A stretch of DNA of 64,000 bases from Sympetrum striolatum (GCA_947579665.1 OX388343.1:103173657-103237656), one strand, 5' to 3'; numbered from the stretch's first letter, positions 1-10,839 are shown. The notes: generated by a model not told the origin, from the sequence alone. Numbers and translations: made by a program.

Positions 1-620
1 TTGGAGCGATTGGAGCTTTCTGCGGAACTAGTTACTCTTTCCCATATGACATACATGGTAATGGCAAATAAGTGCAAGTCGTCGCCTAATTCGTCGCCGT
101 ATTTCTTCATCACTTCCTCTTTGATTTGGTGCAATGGTCTCACGATATATGCAGTTTCTGCAGCACTTTATCTTTGATCCATCTTTCTTAATAGATTATT
201 ATCACTTCTACTGCATGATTTTAATTTTAAACTATTTTGTACAATTTATCTTCCACTTTTTGTATTGTTACTTTTTGAACCGTTAAAAACCGTTTTAACC
301 TCAATAAAATCTAATTTGTCTTCTAATGCTGCAAGACCAAATATGGATTTTAATGTAATTGCTAGAGTCGTGTAAAAATTAGGACCAGCGCAAGGTTTGG
401 AACTTATTTCCAATTACGAGTACATAGATGAAATTATTTCACTACTATTAGGGCACCTTGCAAGGATTTTAAGGGGCCCTATTCTAAAATGGCAAAGTTA
501 GCAAGGGACATGCGAAACGTGCAGAAAATTTTAATTCGTAAAATGATTATGATTTATTTATAAACCATTACGCATCATATGGAATGAGAAGCGCAGAAAC
601 AATCCATTTTGTGTCAGGGT
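1..620. other. AT-rich non-coding DNA, nothing recognised
   Basis: No open frame of note, RNA gene or transposon end is visible. A short GC patch at about 453-483 contains GGGGCCC, and a GCACCTTGCA 10-mer there recurs near 1,439. Both are too short to interpret. Confidence 0.5.
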
Positions 621-881
621 TCAATTGCTAGATGGCCGCTCCTGTTTGCAAATGATTATTCTGTGTTGAATATTCCGTTTGATATTTTTAATCTTTGACG
701 GACTGTTGAAGTAGGAGTCAGAACAGCAATCGCGGTCGACAGAAAAACGATATTCGAAGTCCTCCAGCGAAGTCATACGATCCTCTTCTAGAACGTCATT
801 TAGATTGACGTACGAAATCTTGCTCCTTTTCTGACGAGGAACCGCTCTGGACAGGGAAGTGCAACCCACAGCCCTCTTAAA
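621..881 (-). other. Unassigned minus-strand open frame, possible exon
   Basis: This stretch is open on the minus strand from just after a TAG at 882-884 to a stop near 621. It has no ATG near its beginning (the first possible start is a GTG), so it could only be coding as an internal exon. The product would be polar and mixed in composition, including SYVNLNDVLEEDRMTSLEDF and a DRDCCSD stretch. It is not the low-complexity peptide given by skewed DNA elsewhere in the window. No clear acceptor polypyrimidine tract or strong GT donor is visible. I do not recognise a family. A chance open frame remains the likeliest explanation. Confidence 0.15.
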
Positions 882-884
882 CTA

Positions 885-2319
885 TTCGGGAGCTCAGAAG
901 CTAACCCTTTTCTATGAGTTGTGAGTAGTTTTATAAACTAAAACGAGATAAATGCGGTAATTATGTTTTAGTGAAAATATTCCCTAAAAACTTAAATAGT
1001 TAACACATTCGACATTCGGTATTAAAGGAATTGAAAATGAAACATTCATGAAAGAAAGAATTTAAGGTAGTGTATTTTTATTCCACCAACACCATTTTAA
1101 AAAGGATTTTCAGCAATCATTAATTCCATTACGTATGAAGCTCACTCATGGCAACCTCCTCTATAGTTGCAACTCAGATGTTTATTTGGCTGCATTTACA
1201 TAATGCAGTATATTCTCGATTCAACGGAGCTCCTTTTTTATAGCATCCAAGAAACGGGCGCTTCTAAGATTCACGATATTTAACTTATTACTGTAAGGTT
1301 GAGAAAAGCAGAGGAGAAAACATAATATACTAACGTTGAAAGCCACGGCTCGACTTTCTTAAGCTGTCATTAACGCTCGCATTGTCTTTCATCGATATGC
1401 CGGTAGGTAATGATAAGTAAAGAACGACCTTCTTAAGGCACCTTGCATTATTAAAGGAAGGTCTTGAGAGAATGAACTGTATGAGCGAAGAGTCCTCAAA
1501 ACTACCTATGCACCGCAATCGCGTTATTATTTTCCCTTTTCCTAACTTCCAGGTGCTTTTTAGATTCCAAATCATACGGGAACTTTCTTCCTAAATTGCA
1601 ATTCATTGTTTATGTAGAAGCTCAGCCGTTACTGTTCATGAAAAATCATCTCGTAATGCATTTTGTTGAATGTGAAACATGCCTTGACTTAGATACATTT
1701 TGAACAAATGGATTCTTACATAAAAAGTCTTGGCGGCAATGCAGATATAAAGCAAGGTTAAACAGTTCTTTTAACCTCTTGATCTGGAGTCCAAATACGT
1801 TGTAATCATCTCCTGTAGAGATTATTTCTATGTTTATGTGGCGATACATTTCTCAAGCGGAGCATTTCGAGTTCTAATAGAGTTTCTAATGAAATTAATG
1901 AACTAACGACAGGTAAAGAAACAATGTCATTAATTTTAAGACGCTAAAGCCCGTTTGGAGAAGTTTACAAAATATTATGTGAAAACACAATAAAAAAGAA
2001 ACAATGTGCATATTATAAAAGAGGCAGAAAGTGCTTTTAAGCGGAAAGAATAATCCAGCTTATACGTAGAACAACTATGTCATGACATCGTCCAAACATA
2101 TCAGCGTATGTTACATGCAGATGTTTAGATTTATATTCGAAGATATTTGTTGTTCACTTTGACGAAAGTAAGATGTCCTTGTTATATAATGAGAACATAC
2201 ATAAATGAAACCTAAAAAATATTCGAAAGACTTCAGCACGGGATATATTAATCGGTTTGTAAACAAATTAATGACTGACGCAATCAATGGGCGTTGTCAC
2301 AGTTTAAGCTGGATTATCT
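885..2319. other. AT-rich non-coding DNA
   Basis: Only short, stop-rich frames are present. No RNA gene, inverted repeat or transposon terminus was recognised. Confidence 0.5.
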
Positions 2320-2994
2320 AAATATTATTTCATATCCGACGAAAATTAAAAAGACATCTTCGAAGGCTATCTTTAGTTCGACGCTAGGTCAGGGCAAATA
2401 TTCTCCTATTTAAAATACATTGTGGCGATTTTTATGATTTTTTTTGAATCGTTTCCCGATAAGATGGAAACTTGAAAATCGGCATGTATATAGAGATCAT
2501 GAATATATTTTTTGTACGGTGTTTAACGTTTCCCTGATTTCCCTTGGTTTGATCCCAGAGAGCCATTTACATTAGTCTATGCATTTCAAATGGGGATAAA
2601 GAAGTCTTATTTTAGGACCTTCCCGGTAAGATATCGACTTCAAAATTTCAATTAAATAGCTTTTTTTCTACCAGGACGTTATATGTGTTCACATCTTCCA
2701 AAAGATCCTGGGTTTACACCAGGCGTCTCTACTATTTGAAGCGTATAGCGGGAATTATAAATTACTTAGGATACAGATTTGAAAATATTTTCAGTTACAT
2801 CCCTGTAGGATAGGGAATTCAAATCACAGTGGTGCCAGAAAACGCGCTCTTCTTTATTTATATCCATAAAATTGTCACCAAATGTGCGTGGGTTTGACGC
2901 CAGGTTGGTGCAAATATCTCCTTTTTAAAATAATTTGTGGCGATTTTTAAGAATATTTTAATCCCTTATTTCTTTTGGGTACCTTCTCGATATT
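2320..2994 (+). mobile_element. Array of ~170-bp B-box-like modules, plus orientation
   Basis: Four diverged copies of a ~170-bp module lie head to tail. Each is marked by a motif like a tRNA B box: AGTTCGACGCT (2375), GGTTTGATCCC (2546), GGTTTACACCA (2711) and GGTTTGACGCC (2891), spaced 171, 165 and 180 bp apart. Shared text after the motif, such as CAAATAT-CTCC, TTTAAAATA and TTGTGGCGATTTTTA, recurs after the 2375 and 2891 copies and, diverged, at 7756-7830. The array stops abruptly at 2994, after CTCGATATT, where an inverted copy begins. The left edge is fuzzy. The same module occurs at 7,395-8,561 and inside the Helitron at 30,594-31,957. The family is not identified by name; Helitron-related tandem repeats are the closest known analogue. 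Confidence 0.6.
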
Positions 2995-3417
2995 ACGAGT
3001 AAAATGTAGCTTGCATACTGCAAGCAGATCGACAACAATTATTTCATGTCGGCATCATATCGGGACGGTCCTCAAAAGAAAAAAAAAGGATTGAAAATAT
3101 ACTTAAAATTCGCTGCAATTTAATCGTCTGGCATCGAACCCAGGTCTTCCTGGTGATACTTACTATGCAGCACAACAGAAGATCACCATCTATAACTATG
3201 TGTGAAAATTCAAGCAGGAATATTTGCTGCAACTGCCTCAAACGACGTCCTACTTTTCATATGTATTCCTATGTGAGAAATTGTAATTTGCTCATGCATC
3301 GAACCAAGGAACAGCATGGTCTTACATTTTTTTTTCTTAAACAAAGTCTTAATATACATCTTCTATTTAAGATACATGAATGAATCCGGAGAAGCATCTA
3401 TATATAATAGATATAGA
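2995..3417 (-). mobile_element. Nested inverted copy of the module element
   Basis: Read on the minus strand, this segment aligns closely with 8,190-8,561. It shares the CATCGAACC-type motifs (3295-3305 and 3130-3140, 165 bp apart), the block GACGTCGTTTGAGGCAGTTG, the block TTGAATTTTCACACATAGTT and the end TACATTTTACTCGT. Its outer end (3378-3417) carries TCTATTATATATAGATGC and CTTCTCCGGATTCATTCAT, also found at 7395-7430. Near the inner end is a 7-bp hairpin, GCTTGCA-TAC-TGCAAGC (3009-3025). A TC start after A at 3417 and this subterminal hairpin are Helitron-like, but the inner end reads CTCGT rather than CTRRT. It interrupts the plus-strand array. Confidence 0.6.
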
Positions 3418-5339
3418 TTTGATATTTGTATTGCAGAATGCAAGCATATTAATGATGAGTATTAATTGATGAATAGTGTTTAAACTCAAGACATGTTAGC
3501 ACCGTTTTTGGAAGAAAAGTACCTTATGGGGAAACAAATATTCATCAATAGATGTAAGGATAAACTCTATTCCACAGAAAAATTTGCGAGAAAAATCCTT
3601 GAGAGAAGCTTAGGAAAAATCATATGGTTTCACCTCTTCGCTCGGAAATGCATACTCCTTCCAGAGTAGAAGCTCTTAACTGGGAAGAACGTCATCTGGT
3701 TTGAAAATTCCCGTCGAGAAGGAGCGAGTTAGCAATTGCCTTCTATTTATAATTTGATCCAATAATTCAAGAGCTTTAAGGTATCTCGAAGAACGCCCAA
3801 GCATTTTTTCTCGGAAAGTCCACCCACAGCAGAAAGCTTAAAAGGAAAATAACGTGCTGTGTTAAACTATCGCCTCACACACCGTAAAATGCTGCCGAGT
3901 CATGGATCCTTATTTCCGTAGGATTCCCTCTTTTGTTAAGAGTGTTATTAGCGACCTCTTCACACCCTCATATTCGAGAAAAATTTTCCTGTCATGTATG
4001 AAGTTCTTCCCTTTCTAGTCTGGAATCTCTCGGCTGGAGTTGAAATGTGGAGGTTCATTCAACAAAGGCCCATTCAACGGCAGGGCGTCTTCACTGTTAG
4101 GGTAGCGATTAAGCCTCCACTAGACGCGATACATTTCTCGGAGGCGTTGATGGGCAAATTGCTTCCTCTCGGTATCTCCTGAGATCGTGGACGGAGATGA
4201 CGGCTGGTCACGCGTTTCAATGGTCGGAGATTCGCTAACTCACATATGTGACATTTGACATGTTATCGGATCGATTTAGCCCTTTTGCCTGTGGAGAAAG
4301 AGATATGAATGAACCTGAGAGAGCAAGGAAAAGAGTTATCCGAAAGATGAAATTTCTGTACGTGAAATAAACTGTTGTGCTCATAGTTGTGAGTGCTTAT
4401 TAATTAATGCTGAGGAAAAGAATGATTTGAAGAATTACCTAGAAGATTTTGTTGAAACTATTATTAAACTTTCGTAGCTAGAGGAAGGACCAAGCGCAAA
4501 CTTTTCAATGTATGACAGGCACCCGAAAAAACCCAAAAAATAATTGGAAATGAAAACACCGGACGTGGCATAATTTTAATTCAGATAAATTAAAAAGAAA
4601 ACACCGTTCCTTTTGAGCGGGATTTTCCAAACAACGGCGGCATCATTATGCGACCAATCGATGCATTAAATCAATATTTAAATTAAAAATTAAATTCAAT
4701 ATTTTAAATTTCCCAATTAGATGGTTTATTTATGTATAAAAATTATTATTTTTCCAATTCTACTAACATAGTGGTTTAGTAAATCTTAATGTTCGTAAGC
4801 AATGGCCTCCCATTTCAAGAAATTTTGGTAAATATCTTCGCGTTAATAAATTTAGCATTTTGACTTTAATTTAATAAACATATTAAGTTACCTTTATTAA
4901 ATTATAATAATTTATAGTTGTAATTTATCACAACAATCTTATGTCTTAAAAATCGCCGAAAACTCACTTCTTGGTCGCCTAAGGATTTTCCTATCGGTGT
5001 AGGAGTGCTTTTACTTCCATGTTAAGAAATTCGTTTATCTGTTGAATGTCAGCTCTTAGAGATATTAATCATGCTAATATTTGTGATAGTGATATAAACT
5101 ATTTCGTAAAGTTATTTGAAAGAATGTATATAATACTTTATGGTATCGATTTAAGTTACTTCATAATCAGTTCATTCTTAAGTGGCTTACACAAGGAAGT
5201 ACCCGCATTCTCGTAATTTCAGTCAAAAGATAAAAATAATAGGATATAACTATGACAAATAGCTTCTATATTTCCTTAGCCAATATTTCCGTACAGATTG
5301 CGATTCTAAACCTCTATCTTCAGAAAGACCACATCCTGT
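3418..5339. other. AT-rich non-coding DNA
   Basis: At 3430-3450 there is a small hairpin, TTGCA-GAA-TGCAA, that may be the displaced end of the plus-strand array. The stretch 4,640-4,960 is extremely AT-rich. A short open frame at 3,994-4,182 has no recognisable domain. No gene was recognised. Confidence 0.5.
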
Positions 5340-5660
5340 CGCAGGCCCAAAGAAAGACCACCTTATTTCTCGTAACACCCCTGAGGCCCTGTGGAGAGGA
5401 TAATATGGTATTGCAGCTCATTCAAGTCTTTGTTTACACAACACATGCCAGGGAACAAAGGGCAAGGTCTGCGGGTGGCGCTGGAAAAAGTTCTGCGGGA
5501 CGCCATAATCGCGCCCTCCCTTTTGGTGGGGTACCCTGCGGGGGAGGTGAATTTTGGCATTAATTTTTGCGAAAGGCTTAATGCATATGTTAAGGGACCA
5601 GTTCCACTAGGACATAGAATCTTTTTCTGACGTTCCGTTTTCAATGCGCCCTTCACTAAA
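5340..5660. other. Isolated GC-rich patch open on both strands
   Basis: This ~320-bp block is far richer in GC than its surroundings and has open frames on the minus strand (5363-5656) and the plus strand (5391-5630). The plus frame includes PGNKGQGLRVALEKVLRD and ends with GPVPLGHRIFF. The minus frame includes SGTGPLTYALSLSQKL. I recognise neither product. A short duplicated text (AGAAAGACCAC) occurs at its left edge. It may be an old mobile-element insertion or an isolated exon. The abrupt change in base composition is the main evidence that it is distinct. Confidence 0.3.
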
Positions 5661-6560
5661 ATAACAATATATACAGGATGACGTTCTTAAAACAGCTCTT
5701 TTTATTGCTTAGCTATGAATGAGAAATAAGTATGTTCTACTTTTACAATTTTTTAATTTAACATACGTTTTTTATGACAGAAATTAAATGTAGTAAGAAA
5801 AACATCCTTGCCTTGTTGTCATAGACTGATGGAGGACTTTTTCTATTGGAAGGCCTGATTTAGCATTCGGTCTCATCCATTAGGAAACTCTTGTTTTTCA
5901 TATTTTATAAATTCAGATAGTTAAACATCGATATTTCATATGACCAAACAAATCGATTTCCTGATTACATTGCGAGAGAAAGTTTTTATCTTTATTTTCC
6001 ATTTGGCGTCAGTACCAAGATTGAAAAGCATTTAAATTCAGATCTTTGTTTTAGAAAAAAAGGTCGCAATAAACGCCTAAAAAGGCTACATGTGGTCTGA
6101 AGGTCACGAATTTCCCACCTCTTATGTTGATAGTATAAATTTTATAAACTTATACGTATAAATATTAACCAGATAAAGATGAAGTTACAATTGCTCCCTT
6201 AATTCAGAAACATTAACACGTCTGCCAAGTTGCTGGGCTACAGCCCGGTTAGAGTTCTAATCTTAGAAGTCTGAGAAGATGTTCTGTATTTTTCTCTTGA
6301 GACGCAGGTGGAATAGTTTAGTAAATCTCGCGAAATATTATTTTGCGCAACGTTTTGAGACCTTTGCCTTGGTTTACTTAGGGTAATGAAATTCCAAGTT
6401 TAGGTTTCTGTATTATTATCTTTTAAATAGCTTTCCTTTCTTACGGTAGACGAAGCGAAATAGAGAGTGCTCCTATAATTATGTTTGGATGCACGTTTTA
6501 AGTATGTATACAAACTCTATGCCACACACCGAAAGGCGGTTTGCAGGGTATAATGTCGAT
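5661..6560. other. AT-rich non-coding DNA
   Basis: At 6220-6290 there is a short GC hairpin-like stretch around GGGCTACAGCCCGG followed by a weak B-box-like GAGTTCTAATC. It is too degenerate to call an RNA gene. Nothing else was recognised. Confidence 0.4.
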
Positions 6561-6564
6561 GTAT

Positions 6565-6960
6565 GGGTTAACCGTTTGGAGATTCTTTTCTTTTGCAGTT
6601 CTCATTGCCGTCCGGCTCTCATCCAATTACTATTATTCCTAACTTTAACCACCACTTCTGATGACCAAACCGATGTCTTCTTCAATAATTCCGCCATTCT
6701 TTCCAATTCTGTCCTCAGTAGGCCATCGTGAGGCTCGTCCTCTAACTTTCCTCTTCTTTGTAAAGTCGTATTCAACAAATTCCTCGTCCAAGGTTTAACA
6801 GAAAGTGGCAAATAGCCACATGACTGGGACCCGAACCAGGTGATTCACTTTCCGCAGCATAAAGCATTCCTGTAACAAGTATAGTTGACGCGGCAGTTAT
6901 AGAAAGCCACTTCAGAAAGCAGGAGACCTGAGTTTGAGTTCCAGTTTTTTCGCTTTTTGC
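6565..6960 (-). pseudogene. Possible decayed LINE/SINE remnant
   Basis: The minus strand at 6602-6811 reads through KLEDEPHDGLLRTELERMAE and ends NNSNWMRAGRQ. This faintly resembles the charged C-terminal tail of some non-LTR retrotransposon polymerases. Just upstream on that strand, 6828-6840 gives a B-box-like GGTTCGGGTCCCA. On the plus strand, 6930-6956 has GAGTTTGAGTTCC followed by a T run, also B-box-like. No complete tRNA fold or transposon end could be assembled. Confidence 0.2.
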
Positions 6961-7394
6961 GTAGCCTTAGGTTCAAGGCGCATGCTTCCTCGTGCTTAAT
7001 TTAAAGTCTGTTTTAGATAATCACTATTCATTTGTTCCTCGGTTGACTTCTGTGTCAGCAGTTTAATCTGTCGTATTTATTTTTATCGGTCTTCTAATAT
7101 CCTAGCTTCTATTATTTTCTGTCTGTATTTTTGTTCTGTTACAATGCTCTCTTCTCTTAGATATATCTACTTGCTGCCCTTTTCTTCTTTCATTCATTAT
7201 TGTAATCTCGCTACCTTAGCAGCTGAGTTCTCGGATACGTTCAAATTTGTCTGTTTCTAATTTCACTTGGGAAGTGTTAGTAGGAATCGTACTTCGTGGG
7301 ACTCCATTACATATATAATCGAACCGAACCCTTATTAATTTCCACATAGTATTCCATCTTGCTGCACGACCAAAACTGGTAAGATATATATATA
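6961..7394. other. Non-coding DNA, nothing recognised
   Basis: T-rich on the plus strand from about 7,030 to 7,200. No open frame or repeat was recognised. Confidence 0.5.
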
Positions 7395-8560
7395 TCTATT
7401 ATATATAGATGCTTCTCCGGATTCATTCATATATATAGGGATATAGGTATATAGGTATATAAATAGGATACTAATTCACAGCATCTAAACTACAAGCATC
7501 ATTGATTTGAAATTTTTTCGACGTATTGGCCATAACGTGTAACTGCCAGAAAAATTGCGATTTTGAACCTCAGTGTCATGGGTTCGATTCCAGAGGGCCC
7601 CAAATTCCCAATTTTTCCCGTTTAAATGCATTGCTTTGATTTTCGAGAATTTTAAAAAATACTTCCCGGATAGGTAGAGAATCGAAACTCTAGGAGCCTT
7701 TATATATGGTCATGATCTATCTAAAGAATAAATAACTTTCGCCGAAAATATCCTGGGTTCGATGCCTGGACGATGCAAATATCTGCCCTTTAAAATACAT
7801 GGGAGTCGTTTTTCATTATTTTTTTTTGATGCACTTATCCAAATGATAGGAAGTTCAGGCTAAGCTGGAAGATATATGGTAATAATTGGTTTAAGAAAAA
7901 AATTTTTACAAGCCCGTTTTATTCCTGGGTTCGATGCCAGAGCACAATAACTTTCCTCTCATAAGGAATATAAGGGAAAAGTAGGACGTCGTTTGAGGCA
8001 GTTGCAAGCAATATTTCTGCTTGAATTTTCACACATAGTTAAAGATGGTGAACTTCTATTATGTTGCATAGAGAGTATTGCCAGAAAGACCCGCGTTCGA
8101 TGCCGGGCGGTAAATATATCCCCCATATATAATACATTGGGGTAACTTTCATAATTTTTTTATGCATTTATCGATATGATAGGAAGTTCTTGCTTACATA
8201 GAAGATGTATATTAAGATTTGCTTTATAAAAAAAATTAGATAAGACCATGCTGTTTCTGATTTCGATGCCAGAGCACATAAAAATTTCTCTCATAAGGAA
8301 TATAAAGGAAAATAGGACGTCGTTTGAGGCAGTTGCAATCAATATTGCCAATTGCAAATATTTCTGCTTGAATTTTCACACATAGTTAGAGATGGTGATC
8401 TTCTATTGTGTTACATAGGAAGTATCACCAAATGACCCTGGTTCGTTGCCAGACGGAGAAATTGCAGCGAATTTTAAGAATATTTTCAATACTTTTTCTA
8501 CTTATAAGGACCCCCTCGATATAATGTCGACTTTAAATTTGTGTTAACTACATTTTACTC

Positions 8561-8561
<1 letters not shown>
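7395..8561 (+). mobile_element. Helitron-like element with six ~170-bp B-box-like modules
   Basis: The left end begins TCTATTATATATAGATGC after an A, the expected form of a Helitron 5' end, and matches the outer end of the inverted copy at 3,417. Six module copies follow, each marked by a B-box-like motif: GGTTCGATTCC 7581, GGTTCGATGCC 7756 and 7928, CGTTCGATGCC 8094, ATTTCGATGCC 8260 and GGTTCGTTGCC 8440. Spacing is 175, 172, 166, 166 and 180 bp. Modules alternate: those at 7928 and 8260 are alike (GACGTCGTTTGAGGCAGTTG block), as are those at 7756, 8094 and 8440, giving a higher-order period of 333 bp. The right end, TACATTTTACTCGTA, equals the inner end of the 2,995-3,417 copy and runs into a TA microsatellite. 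There is no coding capacity and no CTRRT terminus. Confidence 0.6.
7581..8450 (+). repeat. Tandem array, ~170-bp unit, 333-bp higher-order period
   Basis: The strongest internal match is GATAGGAAGTTC at 7845 and again at 8178, exactly 333 bp apart. The GACGTCGTTTGAGGCAGTTG block and the CACACATAGTT-AGATGGTGA block also repeat in the second and third double-units. The single 11-bp motif repeats at half that period. Confidence 0.75.

Positions 8562-8607
<46 letters not shown>
8562..8607. repeat. (TA)n microsatellite, 46 bp
   Basis: An uninterrupted alternating TA run of 23 units is followed by further AT-only sequence to about 8,660. It directly abuts the end of the module element. Confidence 0.97.
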
Positions 8608-8610
<3 letters not shown>

Positions 8611-8660
8611 ATATATATAATTATATATTATATTATTATAAAAATATTATATTTAAAAAT

Positions 8661-9260
8661 AGTGTGGGAAATGCTAAGTTCGTTTAAATTATTTATTCGT
8701 CTGGAAATTTTATTCACCTTTTCAGCTTCATACCTTCAATTAATTTAATTCTTCTTAAAAGATACTATTCGTGTCTTCCTTCTTTTTTTAGTATACTGGT
8801 CGTTTCTCTTCCTATTTGTACTTCTCTTTATGCCTTTTCCTTCATTTATTAAATTTTTAAGGTGCATACTGAAGGCCAGTAATGCAAAGCAGCATGCCTG
8901 TTTTTCTCCTTTTTTATTTCAACTTCGAAACATTCCCCAAATCGGATCATCGCTTTATTCTTCCATATAATTTACTTGAATCAATATTTAGATGCGGTAA
9001 TCAAATTTCTTTCAGGATCGATAGCAATCTGCTTTAGCCGTACTTGTCAAAAGCTTTCTCAAAATGGTTTCAAGGTAAGTTCAAAAGGTAGAGCCACCCC
9101 ACTATATTTCACGCGTCTTTTATTTTTATTTGAGATACGCCGTAAATACGTCAATGTTCCATCAACTATATACATAGGTCCTAGTAAATGCGCTTTTTAA
9201 TTCGAGGTTTGGAAAAATCGATTGTGGCAGGAAATCCATATCAAAGGATTCTAAAAATAG
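8661..9260. other. AT-rich non-coding DNA
   Basis: No recognisable gene or repeat. A short frame at 8,976-9,200 has no domain-like features. Confidence 0.5.
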
Positions 9261-9409
9261 AATCTCAAGTAGTCTTTTCCACATATATATTTGAGAACGA
9301 CCAGTTTCGGCACAAACCAGCCATCATCAGGAGACCCTCATCTGATGACAGCCGATCTGTGCCTAAAGTAGTCGTTTTCAAATATATATGTGATTGAGAG
9401 GTTGAGATT
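9261..9409. mobile_element. Palindromic element with hammerhead-like core
   Basis: This is an imperfect inverted repeat of about 149 bp. Arms run from AATCTCAA (9261) and ACATATATATTTGAG (9281) to their complements ending at 9391 and 9409. On the minus strand the left arm contains, in hammerhead order, CTGATGA (9330-9324), a short GGC/GCC stem, GAAAC (9308-9304) and GTC (9301-9299). The equivalent plus-strand half has CTGATGA (9342) but TAAAG where GAAAC is expected. From general knowledge, Penelope-like retroelements carry minimal hammerhead ribozymes of this arrangement in their terminal repeats. The extra U beside helix II is not canonical, so ribozyme activity is only inferred. A sister element lies at 35,217-35,392. 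Confidence 0.6.
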
Positions 9410-9959
9410 GAGATTTTATTCTCACAATCCTTCAGCCTTAGGTTATATTGTATGTGCATTTGTTGGCTCGTATGTAAATCGTTTTAGGACTTAATTTAAA
9501 AAAAAAATTGAATTAATATGATAAGGCTGGACTTCGAAGAACTCCATGACACCTGGATTTTACTCTCGATTCATTGCCATTCCATCCCACACCATTCAAT
9601 GCAATACCAACCATAGATCCACAAAAGCGGTCAAAGTTGTCTAGTCCTACGTTTTATCTATTTTTAATCTTAAGGAAAGAATACCTCCTTATTTATCTCC
9701 TTTTTTAAATTTTTTAAATTTGTCTTCAATCATAAACTTCCGTTTTCTTCTTCATCTCCCGATACCTTAATCTTGTGAGAATATTTGATGCATTGAGAGC
9801 CAAGCTGATTGTCTGAAGTAGTTCAAAATGTGAACATTTTGAGTGATATTTTTAAAATGCACCGATTTTTTATTATATTTAAATAGGAAAACTGCTAGAT
9901 GGATTATTACTGATGGTCCCTTGCACAAGGTAATCTACAGTGGTTTTAATTTCAGTTGA
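9410..9959. other. AT-rich non-coding DNA
   Basis: No gene, RNA or transposon end was recognised. Confidence 0.5.
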
Positions 9960-10607
9960 TTTTCCAGACCACAGTAATGTCAATCATCGCTCGCGTCATC
10001 ATCATGCTCGCGTCATCATCATGCTCGCGTCTGGGTCGAATCGACCCACGTCAATTTTAAAATCCATAACTTTTTATTAGTGCTTTTTTACTTCTTTCTG
10101 ATGGTAGCTGAGTTTTAAAATGTTCTGAACCAGTCATGCATTTTTGCCTAGTCAGAAATTGAAGTTTAATTATTTAAACAAATTTTCCTTAGCGGTAGTG
10201 CCAGATATTCGAAAGAACTTTACGTAAAATATTGCATTTTAGACCTTTGTTTCCGCCTTAATTTTTAGAGATATTATATAAATTTCATATAATTAACAAT
10301 TATTATTAATATATTAAATTTTATTTTTAAACAGTTTACTTTTTATACGCAATATTCCAAATTCATCAGCCATATACTCGGCGTCAGGGATATCGAACTT
10401 TTTACAGAATTCTTTTGCTATTTATTTTGCTTATCATTTTAGTAACCAGGTTAACCATTAATATGACATCATCACTAATGAATCAAAATTTATTCACTAC
10501 ATTTTGAGACAATTTTCCCCTTTGGAAGATGTCGGGTTGATTCCACCCAACTGGCGTGACGTGACGTACTGACGTGACAATTTGGGATGCGAGTACCTTA
10601 GGGTTAA
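9960..10607. mobile_element. piggyBac-like non-autonomous remnant
   Basis: The right end, read inward on the minus strand, is TTAACCCTAAGGTACTCGC, with TTAA at 10604-10607. This is the form expected of a piggyBac-type terminus and target site. A 15-bp near-palindrome sits inside each end: GGGTCGAATCGACCC at 10033-10047 and GGGTTGATTCCACCC at 10534-10548, in mirrored positions and followed inward by similar ACGTC/GACATC text. The interior is AT-rich with no transposase frame. The outer left end does not match CCCT beside a TTAA and has been replaced or eroded, so the left boundary is uncertain. Confidence 0.5.
9983..10031 (+). repeat. Short minisatellite, 17-bp unit
   Basis: About two and a half copies of TCATCATCATGCTCGCG run head to tail, the first copy lacking ATCATG. 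It lies just outside the left subterminal palindrome of the piggyBac-like remnant, where a transposon end would be expected. Confidence 0.8.
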
Positions 10608-10839
10608 CTGTGTTCTTAGTAAATTAATTCGTCTTACGGCCAGTTTTTGCTATTAAGACATCCGATGTTGACTCCATATTTGAAATGCTAATTCAGTTTA
10701 TTTCACCTGAGTATTCGAGGACAAGCTACTCTGCTGGACATCTCCCTTCTATTGATACGCTCCCGCTTTATTTCTTTTACTTATAACCCTGCGTAGTATC
10801 CACCGATGCAGGTGGAACGAAGGATGACTTTATCCTGAA

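Noticed and set aside
7581..8450. CRISPR-like spaced repeats
   Set aside because: The spacing is regular, but the intervening sequence is itself repeated and the genome is eukaryotic. These are tandem repeats.
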